Source: Natrialbaceae archaeon Tc-Br11_E2g1 (GTDB lineage: Archaea > Halobacteriota > Halobacteria > Halobacteriales > Natrialbaceae). Taken from it: 7,906 bases of DNA. The position numbers and the translations under genes are program-made. The DNA is taken from assembly GCA_001564255.1 (NCBI GenBank), contig LKNC01000130.1:1-7906 (forward strand). Direction: 5' to 3'. Positions 1 through 5,720 of this stretch are shown piece by piece (within the stretch, counting starts at the first letter, position 1; the number at the start of each line of letters is the position of its first letter). The notes under the pieces were generated by a model, which saw nothing but the letters and a program-made list of their open reading frames with translations, did no database searches and was not told the origin of the DNA.

Positions 1-1193
1 AAAACTGTATCCTCGACGGTGACCACGCCAACACCGCCGCGCCGAACGCACGGCCGTTCTGGGGGTATTACGAACACACCGAGGTGCGAAACTGTGACGT
101 GATGAACGGGTCGCCGGGAGCCGTCGTCGCGGGTGCCAGCGCCTGGAGGAAAGGTCGCAGTGCTGAAGTGACGGTCGAGGATTCGTACTTCGATAGCACG
201 GGAACCCACGCCAGCGGTGCACGGATTTACGGATCCTCCGTCGACCGGACACCGCGAACCGACCCGGCCGAGATCGACGGTGTGCCACTGTCCCCCGAAG
301 AGGCGGCATCCGGTTCGGCCTCGAGTTCGCCGACGGGCGAAGAGGAGGACGATATCGCCATCGAGGACGTCTGGGCGGACGACGAGCGGAACCACGTCGA
401 ACTTCGTGGGGGCCTCACGAACGAAATCGTCGAGTACCGGATCGTCGGACAGGGCGAAGCGGAAGCCGGCGAATACGCCGACACGAACGACGACGACCCG
501 TACCGCGATACGGTCTCGACCGACGGCGACGAGTTCGTCGTTGAGGGATACGTCGGTGGCTACGTCGACGACTTCTCCCTCACCGGTGCAGTGACGGATG
601 TCGAGGCCGATGGGGAACTGACCGCGACGGTCAACGACCACGAGTTCGCCTTCGAGGATCTCGAGGGCGTCGGCTCGTGGGAAGTCGACGACGAGGACGA
701 CGGCGAGACGGACGAACACCTGCTCGCGCTCGTTACCGAGCCAGAGGCCGTCTCTGCCGAGTACGAACTCGTCGCCGAGGGCGAACTCACCCCTACCGAA
801 GCGCCTTACGAGAGTCCGTCGGGCGCTCGTGTCGCCGCCGATCGCGAGACGGTCGACGAGGAAGATGGCGTCTACAGCGTCTCTTCTCTCACCGGAGGAG
901 GGTTCGGCGACGCATACCTCGTCGATGGGCCGATCACGAGTATCGAGATCGACCAGCCCGACGTGATGTGGGTCGAACTCGACGGTGAGGAAATGACCGT
1001 CGAAGAGATCATCGAAGAGACCGCCGCCGACGGTGATGGTGACGACGGCGAGGACACGACGGGGGAAGAAGACGACGAAGACACGACGGGGGAAGAAGAC
1101 GGCGAACCCGCTACGAACGAACGGTCCAGCCGGTCGCTCGAGGAACTGTTCGCCGACTGGGACAACATCACCGTCTGTCGGTTGAACCGGTAG
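1..1193 (+). CDS. Right-handed beta-helix surface protein, C-terminal part (5' end outside window)
   Basis: The reading frame is open from base 3 to a TAG at 1191-1193 (396 codons), so the gene starts upstream. The GTG at 84 is internal. In-window residues 1 to about 77 have the short beta-strand and turn pattern of a parallel beta-helix (NCILDGDH, EVRNCDVMNG, VTVEDSYFDS), as in pectate-lyase-like proteins. A Ser/Glu linker follows at about 90-117. Two related beta-rich domains come next (about 118-221 and 235-338), each with a 'YRIVGQGE'/'YELVAEGE' strand, then 'DDFSLTGAVTDVE'/'DAYLVDGPITSIE', then a final 'V-x-(L)-(D/N)-(G/D)-x-E' strand. This resembles a beta domain common in haloarchaeal surface proteins. 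The tail is acidic, with a 9-residue repeat, and ends in CRLNR. No C-terminal membrane anchor or PGF-CTERM-like segment is present. A secreted protein acting on or binding polysaccharide is likely from the fold, but no catalytic residues are identifiable here and the signal peptide would lie upstream. Confidence 0.8.
   Translation, partial: NCILDGDHANTAAPNARPFWGYYEHTEVRNCDVMNGSPGAVVAGASAWRKGRSAEVTVEDSYFDSTGTHASGARIYGSSVDRTPRTDPAEIDGVPLSPEEAASGSASSSPTGEEEDDIAIEDVWADDERNHVELRGGLTNEIVEYRIVGQGEAEAGEYADTNDDDPYRDTVSTDGDEFVVEGYVGGYVDDFSLTGAVTDVEADGELTATVNDHEFAFEDLEGVGSWEVDDEDDGETDEHLLALVTEPEAVSAEYELVAEGELTPTEAPYESPSGARVAADRETVDEEDGVYSVSSLTGGGFGDAYLVDGPITSIEIDQPDVMWVELDGEEMTVEEIIEETAADGDGDDGEDTTGEEDDEDTTGEEDGEPATNERSSRSLEELFADWDNITVCRLNR
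1053..1106 (+). repeat. Two tandem 27-bp repeats coding for DTTGEED(D/G)E
   Basis: Two adjacent 27-base units (1053-1079 and 1080-1106) differ at a single base (A in the first, G at 1102 in the second). They encode DTTGEEDDE and DTTGEEDGE in frame, inside the acidic tail of the beta-helix protein. The length is a multiple of three, so copy-number change would keep the reading frame. The segment is probably a flexible, possibly glycosylated Thr/Glu linker; that role is inferred from composition only. Confidence 0.85.
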
Positions 1194-1207
1194 GGAACCC
1201 CGGTTTT
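1185..1207 (+). terminator. Possible hairpin terminator at the end of the beta-helix gene
   Basis: AACCGG (1185-1190) can pair with CCGGTT (1200-1205) around a 9-base loop that contains the TAG stop codon, and the run TTTT (1204-1207) overlaps and follows the stem. The position between convergent genes suits termination. The stem is only 6 bp and haloarchaeal termination depends mainly on T-runs, so this is tentative. Confidence 0.35.
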
Positions 1208-1220
1208 GGCCGCCACCAGT

Positions 1221-1234
1221 TCACGGGATCGTGA
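1221..1234 (-). terminator. Small inverted repeat just past the glycosyltransferase stop
   Basis: TCACG (1221-1225) and CGTGA (1230-1234) form a perfect 5-bp stem with a 4-base loop, 8 bases beyond the minus-strand stop codon at 1243-1245. It lies in the 49-bp convergent gap. No T-run follows directly on the minus strand, so a terminator role is weakly supported. Confidence 0.2.
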
Positions 1235-1242
1235 CCGCCGGG

Positions 1243-2412
1243 TTAGCCGATCTGCCCCACCGAGTCCCGATCCAAGGCGAGTTCGACCAGCCGCTCGAGG
1301 TAGCCGAGGTCGACCGTGACGTCGCCGCCGGTCGTCTCACAGGAGACGTAGCTGTACCAGCCATCGACCTGCTTTGTCACCATGTAGTAGACGCCGTTGA
1401 CCCGATTAGCGGGCATCAGTTCGACCACGGAGACGTCCTCGGTGTGGATGAGGTCCGTCAACCCGGCACCGTGTGGTGTGACGATACACTCCGCCTGTGC
1501 GAACAGCGCGATCGTCTCGAGGACCGTCATCGAGGACAGCTCATAGCGCTCGAAGCCGTACGGTTCGAGGACCTCGAGGGCGGCGTCTTCGTTCAGGAGC
1601 CGGCGGGTCGCGGCGTCGTCCCGGCTGACGTAGACGCGGTCGGAAAACCGGCCCGTATCGACGTCGCCTAACGCCCGTTCTCGAAGCGACTCCCGCAGCC
1701 ACTGGTGGGAGAACGGTGACGGGTTGGGCGGATCGATCTCCCGGCGCATCGACGGGACGACGAGTCGGTCGACCGAACAGTACGTGACCCCCCAGTGGAC
1801 CAGATCGTCGTCGTCGTATCCGAGTAGTTCCAGGGTCTCTCGCTGGAAGGAGTTGAGTTCCGGGCCGACGATCAGTTTCGGTTCCCGACCTGTCTCTTCG
1901 GTGTACCGTTCGACACCCTCGAGTCGGGTGATCGTCTCTGCGACCCAGTGGAAGTAGCCGTCCTCCCAGCTGTTGTGCAACAGAACCGCCTCCTCGAGAT
2001 CCGGCCCCCGTCGCTCTCCGGCGACGAGTCGCTTCGGGGACTCACGCAGGGAGTTGATGACGTTGAGCGTCTGGACGTTCGGGCTGATAGAGGCGTCCGC
2101 GACGTACTTCGATCCCGTGAGTGCAAGCGGGGGCGAACCCACGATCCGCGCGTCCGAAACGACACCGACGAACGGTTTGGAGAGACGGTACGTCCCCGTC
2201 CAGCGTTCCATCTCCGGGAGGTCCCCGGCGTAGGCGTCCGGTGGCGAAACGGTGACCCACTCGGGTTCGCCGTACTCGATGAGCGTCCCGTTCTCGTAAC
2301 ACGTATCGAAGAGGTCCGCCGTCGTCACCCGGTTTCGATCCGCGGTGGTGAGTTTGATCGCGCAGGAAAACCCCCGACTCTCGATGGTATCTGTGAGCGA
2401 CTCGAGACGCAT
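1243..2412 (-). CDS. GT61-family (DUF563) glycosyltransferase
   Basis: A 389-residue protein from the ATG at 2412 to a TAA at 1243-1245. The frame is open back to 2604, but that longer version would run into the divergent gene starting at 2552. The added 64 residues also lack family features, and a TATA-like box sits about 32 bases before 2412, so the shorter start is chosen. GT61 hallmarks are visible: NSWEDGYFHWVAE at 147-159 (family pattern N-x-x-H-W), YVSRDDAATRRLLNE at 261-275, and VTPHGAGLTDLIHTED at 311-326 followed by VVELMP at 329-334, the usual C-terminal nucleotide-sugar-binding region. There is no signal peptide or membrane helix, so it should act in the cytosol or at the inner membrane face. 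The family transfers sugars in glycoprotein and capsule-type glycan synthesis. Donor and acceptor cannot be read from the sequence. The divergent sugar nucleotidyltransferase supports a glycan-assembly role. Confidence 0.85.
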   Translation of the reverse strand: MRLESLTDTIESRGFSCAIKLTTADRNRVTTADLFDTCYENGTLIEYGEPEWVTVSPPDAYAGDLPEMERWTGTYRLSKPFVGVVSDARIVGSPPLALTGSKYVADASISPNVQTLNVINSLRESPKRLVAGERRGPDLEEAVLLHNSWEDGYFHWVAETITRLEGVERYTEETGREPKLIVGPELNSFQRETLELLGYDDDDLVHWGVTYCSVDRLVVPSMRREIDPPNPSPFSHQWLRESLRERALGDVDTGRFSDRVYVSRDDAATRRLLNEDAALEVLEPYGFERYELSSMTVLETIALFAQAECIVTPHGAGLTDLIHTEDVSVVELMPANRVNGVYYMVTKQVDGWYSYVSCETTGGDVTVDLGYLERLVELALDRDSVGQIG

Positions 2413-2440
2413 TCGGGTGAGTGTATCACGATCGAACACT

Positions 2441-2448
2441 TGATTATG
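2441..2448 (-). promoter_or_regulatory. TATA-like box for the GT61 gene
   Basis: Read on the minus strand, the box is CATAATCA, centred about 32 bases before the ATG at 2412, an A/T-rich island in GC-rich DNA. With the usual archaeal spacing of about 26-27 bases to the transcription start, the leader would be only about 5-6 bases, which fits the absence of a Shine-Dalgarno sequence. Confidence 0.5.
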
Positions 2449-2516
2449 TGCGGGCTTCCCGTCGTGGTCGTCCTCGATCGAGCGGCCGGTCGAACGGCCC
2501 ACGGCGGTAGCCCGGA

Positions 2517-2524
2517 CATAACTA
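2517..2524 (+). promoter_or_regulatory. TATA-like box for the nucleotidyltransferase gene
   Basis: CATAACTA lies about 32 bases before the ATG at 2552 and is one of the few A/T-rich stretches in the divergent intergenic region. Its match to haloarchaeal TATA boxes is modest. If it is used, the leader would be about 5 bases and would not include the Shine-Dalgarno-like AAGGTG at 2541-2546, so only one of the two signals probably decides the start. Confidence 0.4.
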
Positions 2525-2540
2525 TGCTGAACTTTCTTCG

Positions 2541-2546
2541 AAGGTG
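2541..2546 (+). promoter_or_regulatory. Shine-Dalgarno-like site of the nucleotidyltransferase gene
   Basis: AAGGTG, a partial match to GGAGGTGA, lies 5 bases before the ATG at 2552. It supports that start, provided transcription begins upstream of 2541. Confidence 0.4.
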
Positions 2547-2551
2547 TCCGT

Positions 2552-3535
2552 ATGAAGGCGATCGTTCTCGCGGGCGGGTACGCGACGCGGCTGTGGCCGA
2601 TCACGAAACACCGACCGAAGATGTTGCTCCCCGTCGGGGAGACGACGGTAATCGATCGGATCTTCGCGGATCTCGAGGCCGACGACCGAATCTCCGAGGT
2701 CTACGTCAGCACGAACCGACGGTTCGCGGGCGAATTCGAGAGGTACGTTGCCGAAGGCGAGTTCGAGAAACCGACGCTCACCGTCGAGGAAACCACCAGC
2801 GAAACCCACAAACTCGGAGTCGTCGGTGCGATTGCACAGCTCGTCGATCGGGAGGGGATCGAGGAGGACACCGTCGTGATCGCCGGTGACAACCTGATCA
2901 GTTTCGACGTCGACGAGTTCGTCGAGTTCTTTCAGGCGACTGGCGGTCCGGCCATCGCCGTCTACGACGTCGGCTCCCGGGAACGGGCGAGTTCGTACGG
3001 AGTGGTCGAACTCGAGGAGGGCGTTATCACCGATTTTCAGGAAAAACCGGACGACCCCGACAGTACGTTGATCTCGATCGCGTGTTATGGCTTTCCAGCC
3101 GAGACGCTCACACACTTCAGGACGTACCTCGAGGAAGGGAACAACCCCGACGAGCCGGGCTGGTTCGTCCAGTGGCTCCAGGAACGGACGGACGTCCACG
3201 CGTTCACCTTCGAGGAGGCCTGGTTCGACATCGGAACGCCCGGGAGCTACCTCGATGCACTCTCCTGGCATCTCGACGGGGGGACGTATCTGGACGAACG
3301 GGCGACGATCGAGGGAGCGACGATCGGCGAGAACGTACAGGTGATGGCGGGAGCCGAGGTAGACAGAACACACCTCGAGGACGCGATCGTGTTCCCGAAC
3401 GCAGTGGTGCGAGACTGTGAGATCCGGTCGTCGATCGTCGACCGAGAGACGGAGATCGACGGGCTCGACCTTCAGGGAGCGCTCATCGGTGCCCACACGC
3501 GGATCCTCAACGGACGACAACTCGACGACTGCTGA
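2552..3535 (+). CDS. Sugar-phosphate nucleotidyltransferase with left-handed beta-helix tail
   Basis: A 327-residue enzyme expected to join a sugar 1-phosphate to UTP, dTTP or a related nucleotide, giving an NDP-sugar plus pyrophosphate in the cytosol. The N-terminus carries the family signature LAGGYATRLWPIT followed by RPKMLLPVG (residues 6-29), with Ala at the GxGTR position usually occupied by Gly. A GDN metal-binding motif is at 112-114 (D113), EKP at 164-166, and WFDIGTPGSYL at 224-234 (D226, the second probable Mg ligand). From about residue 245 the chain switches to hexapeptide-like strands (ATIEGATIGENVQV, DAIVFPNAVVRD, EIRSSIVDRETEIDG) typical of a left-handed beta-helix. Glucose-1-phosphate uridylyl- or thymidylyltransferases are the nearest class, but sugar and nucleotide are not decidable here. 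It is divergent from the GT61 gene and upstream of the AlkP-like gene on the same strand. Confidence 0.88.
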   Translation: MKAIVLAGGYATRLWPITKHRPKMLLPVGETTVIDRIFADLEADDRISEVYVSTNRRFAGEFERYVAEGEFEKPTLTVEETTSETHKLGVVGAIAQLVDREGIEEDTVVIAGDNLISFDVDEFVEFFQATGGPAIAVYDVGSRERASSYGVVELEEGVITDFQEKPDDPDSTLISIACYGFPAETLTHFRTYLEEGNNPDEPGWFVQWLQERTDVHAFTFEEAWFDIGTPGSYLDALSWHLDGGTYLDERATIEGATIGENVQVMAGAEVDRTHLEDAIVFPNAVVRDCEIRSSIVDRETEIDGLDLQGALIGAHTRILNGRQLDDC

Positions 3536-3621
3536 GAGTGGTCAGCCGACGGACCCCGCTTTCGTGCTGTCGTGGGAGGAAGCTTCGGGGATAGGCGGCG
3601 GCTGCGCGGTGGAAAAACTCC

Positions 3622-3630
3622 CATAACAAT
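3622..3630 (+). promoter_or_regulatory. Candidate TATA-like box for the AlkP-fold gene
   Basis: CATAACAAT lies about 46 bases before the ATG at 3672, in the 136-bp gap after the nucleotidyltransferase. Standard spacing would give a leader of roughly 19 bases with no clear Shine-Dalgarno sequence. Read-through from the upstream gene is the alternative. I see nothing else convincing in this gap. Confidence 0.35.
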
Positions 3631-3671
3631 ACCGGTCGGTGACCTGAAATCCGACACTGAATCCCGGATAC

Positions 3672-5258
3672 ATGTCTGTAACGAACTCTCAAACCGAAAC
3701 GGACCGCGCGTTCGTTCTGGGGCTCGACGGCGTTCCCTGGAACCTCCTCAGTGGATGGATCGAAGCCGGTGAACTCCCGAACTTCCGGACGCTCACAGCC
3801 GATGGCGTTCGGTCACCGCTCGAAAGCACTACCCCACCGACGACCCCGACCGCCTGGCCGTCGATCGCCACAGGGGTCTGGCCGGACAAACACGGGATCT
3901 ACGGCTTTCAGCGCCTCGAGTCGGACTACACACAGCAGATGAACACCAGTGAGGACCGGAGTCAGCCAGCGCTGTGGGACCTCCTCTCGCCGTCAGTCGT
4001 CGGAAACGTCCCGATGACGTTCCCCGCAGACGAGATCGACGGGTCGATGGTCTCCGGGATGATCTCCCCGCGGGTCGACCACCGGGCGACCCATCCGTCC
4101 GCCCTCGCAGGGGAGATTACAGAGCACATCCCGGAGTACCGGATCGGGCTCAACTGGCAACGCTACTCCGGCGAAGAGTCCCGGTTCCAGGACGACCTCA
4201 CGGCGTTGCTCGAGACACGCCGAACACTGATGAACAGACTGCTCGACGGGGACGACTGGCGGCTCTTCTTTTTCGTCTACACCGCCCCGGACCGCCTCCA
4301 GCACCTGATCTGGGACGACGAAATAGTCCTCAGCCACTACAAACGGTTGGACCAAATACTGGGGGAAGTCCTCGAGTGTGTCGAGGACGCAGGTGCGAAC
4401 CTCTTTGTCGTCTCGGATCACGGATTCGGACCGATCTCGAAATTCGTCAGTCTCAACACCGTGTTGTCGGATGCGGGGTATCTCATACAGAGACGACAGA
4501 CGGCCACCCGAAACTCCCTCGAGGGGTTCGGAATCACGAAGTCGACGCTCCTCGAGTCGATCCGAAAACTCGGGATCGACGACGGCCACCTCGTCAACGC
4601 GCTGCCGAAGTCACTGGTCGACCGCGTCGCGACACAGGTCCCTGGAGACCACGGACTGTACGACGTCGACTTCACGGAGACGGTGGCGTTCGCCCACGAC
4701 CCGAGTCACGTCTACGTCAACGACACGGAGCGGTTCGAACGTGGGACCGTCTCGCCGTCGGCGATCCCGGAGGTCAAACGAGAGCTCTCGGAACTGTTCT
4801 CGACGCTCACCGACCCCGAAACCGGGGAGAGGGTCCTCACCGTCTCGGATGGGGACGAGCTTTTCCCGACCGACGAGGCGTCACCGGACCTGGTCGTCGT
4901 CGGAACGGACGGCTACGAGGGGAAGACGAAACTCACCGGGGAGGTGTTCACCGACGCCGGCGTGAAGGCGGCCGGACACCGAAGCGAGGGAATCTTCTTC
5001 GCCTGTGGGCCGGCGATCGAATCCGGCAAGGAACTGGACGGCCTGACGGTCGTCGACGTCGCGCCGACGCTGTTACACAGTATCGGCGAACCGATCCCCG
5101 AAAACGTCGATGGAACCGTCCGAACGGACTGTCTCGTCGTCGACGAATCACCCACGACCCGGGCCGTCGACCGTCACTCGAGAGACCGCACCGACGCCGA
5201 ATGCGACGACTTCGAGGGCGTCGAAGAGCGGCTTCGGGGACTCGGCTACATGGAGTAA
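3672..5258 (+). CDS. Alkaline-phosphatase-superfamily phosphodiesterase/phosphatase, cytosolic
   Basis: A 528-residue protein of the AlkP superfamily, nearest in layout to nucleotide pyrophosphatase/phosphodiesterases and archaeal phosphoglycerate-mutase-like enzymes. The expected two-metal set is visible: D19 in LGLDGVPW, probable Thr nucleophile T60 in TTPTAWPSIATG, D207 and H211 in APDRLQHLIW, D249 and H250 in VSDHGFGP, and H436 in AAGHRSEG. The C-terminus ends in ERLRGLGYME, a pattern often seen at the end of sulfatase and phosphodiesterase relatives. There is no signal peptide or transmembrane segment, so a cytosolic location is inferred. It presumably hydrolyses a phosphoester. Its place after the sugar nucleotidyltransferase suggests a nucleotide-sugar, lipid-linked or glycan phosphate substrate, which is inference. 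The ATG at 3672 is the first start after an in-frame TGA at 3645-3647. Confidence 0.85.
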   Translation: MSVTNSQTETDRAFVLGLDGVPWNLLSGWIEAGELPNFRTLTADGVRSPLESTTPPTTPTAWPSIATGVWPDKHGIYGFQRLESDYTQQMNTSEDRSQPALWDLLSPSVVGNVPMTFPADEIDGSMVSGMISPRVDHRATHPSALAGEITEHIPEYRIGLNWQRYSGEESRFQDDLTALLETRRTLMNRLLDGDDWRLFFFVYTAPDRLQHLIWDDEIVLSHYKRLDQILGEVLECVEDAGANLFVVSDHGFGPISKFVSLNTVLSDAGYLIQRRQTATRNSLEGFGITKSTLLESIRKLGIDDGHLVNALPKSLVDRVATQVPGDHGLYDVDFTETVAFAHDPSHVYVNDTERFERGTVSPSAIPEVKRELSELFSTLTDPETGERVLTVSDGDELFPTDEASPDLVVVGTDGYEGKTKLTGEVFTDAGVKAAGHRSEGIFFACGPAIESGKELDGLTVVDVAPTLLHSIGEPIPENVDGTVRTDCLVVDESPTTRAVDRHSRDRTDAECDDFEGVEERLRGLGYME

Positions 5259-5276
5259 CCCGCCTTCGGTTCGCCG

Positions 5277-5294
5277 CCGGTCTTTCGCTACCGG
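5277..5294. terminator. Small hairpin in the convergent gap
   Basis: CCGGT (5277-5281) and ACCGG (5290-5294) form a perfect 5-bp stem with an 8-base loop, in the 75-bp gap between the AlkP-fold gene and the DUF35 gene, which converge. No T-run follows on either strand. The position alone suggests a terminator, so support is weak. Confidence 0.2.
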
Positions 5295-5333
5295 AGCTCT
5301 CGACGGCGCAGTCTCGGGCGAGCGTCGAAACCG

Positions 5334-5720
5334 TTACCGAGGCCGGAACCCGACCACGCGCTCGCCGGTCGTTTCCGAGGCGACGACCTCGAGTTCCACC
5401 GTCTGGCCGTTCTCGACGTCCTCGACGTCGACGCCGACGACCTGGCCCGTGATCCGTACGGGGCCAAACTCCGCGATCGCGATCGCGTAGGGGGCGTCCT
5501 CCCCGAAGTCAGGCGTCGGGACGTAGGTGATCGAGAACGTCTCGATCTCGCCGGTTTCGGGGAGTGGAGCCTCCTCGAGGTCGGTCGACCCACAGTCAGG
5601 ACACACCCGCCGTGGTGGCAGTGACCCGTGGCCCTCGGGGGACTCGAGGTAGTAGGCCTCGCCCTCCTCGACGGCGTCGAGCCAGTCGTCGTAGCCGGCG
5701 TCTCGAACCTCGTCGCTCAT
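5334..5720 (-). CDS. DUF35 OB-fold acyl-CoA-binding partner of thiolase (zinc ribbon reduced)
   Basis: A 128-residue protein, a normal size for the DUF35 family (N-terminal zinc ribbon plus C-terminal OB fold). An N-terminal helix (about 5-24) precedes the ribbon region, SLPPRRVCPDCGS at 33-45, where C40 and C43 form one CxxC knuckle. The OB fold follows from about 56 (GEIETFSITYV, then YAIAIAEFGPVRITGQVVG). The first knuckle is missing: residues 26-31 read ESPEGH, with Ser27 near where a Cys is expected, leaving H31 as the only other possible ligand. DUF35 proteins bind thiolases or HMG-CoA synthase in archaea and help pass acetoacetyl-CoA between active sites. The start codon overlaps the thiolase stop by four bases (ATGA, 5717-5720), indicating translational coupling, and a strong Shine-Dalgarno sequence precedes it. 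Confidence 0.85.
   Translation of the reverse strand: MSDEVRDAGYDDWLDAVEEGEAYYLESPEGHGSLPPRRVCPDCGSTDLEEAPLPETGEIETFSITYVPTPDFGEDAPYAIAIAEFGPVRITGQVVGVDVEDVENGQTVELEVVASETTGERVVGFRPR

Noticed and set aside
84..86. GTG as the start of the beta-helix gene
   Set aside because: The frame is open to the left edge and the upstream residues (NCILDGDH and onward) continue the beta-helix pattern, so the true start is outside the window.
2413..2604. A 64-residue N-terminal extension of the GT61 protein
   Set aside because: It would overlap the divergent nucleotidyltransferase gene by 53 bases and pass through the promoter region, and it has no family features.
1948..2889. A 313-codon plus-strand open frame across the GT61 and nucleotidyltransferase starts
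   Set aside because: It is antisense to the GT61 gene, crosses the promoter region and enters the nucleotidyltransferase out of frame, with no family resemblance.
2522..3520. A 332-codon minus-strand open frame opposite the nucleotidyltransferase
   Set aside because: It lies antisense to a gene with clear family signatures and shows no recognisable motif; it is a shadow of biased codons.
3572..3772. A small 66-codon open frame in the gap before the AlkP-fold gene
   Set aside because: It starts at a GTG inside a GGGAGGAAG stretch but runs out of frame into the AlkP-fold gene, and its product is Arg-rich with shadow-like composition.
3974..5452. A 492-codon plus-strand open frame overlapping the AlkP-fold gene
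   Set aside because: It is a different frame of the same strand, giving an Arg/Pro-rich product with no domain, while the overlapped frame has a full catalytic motif set.
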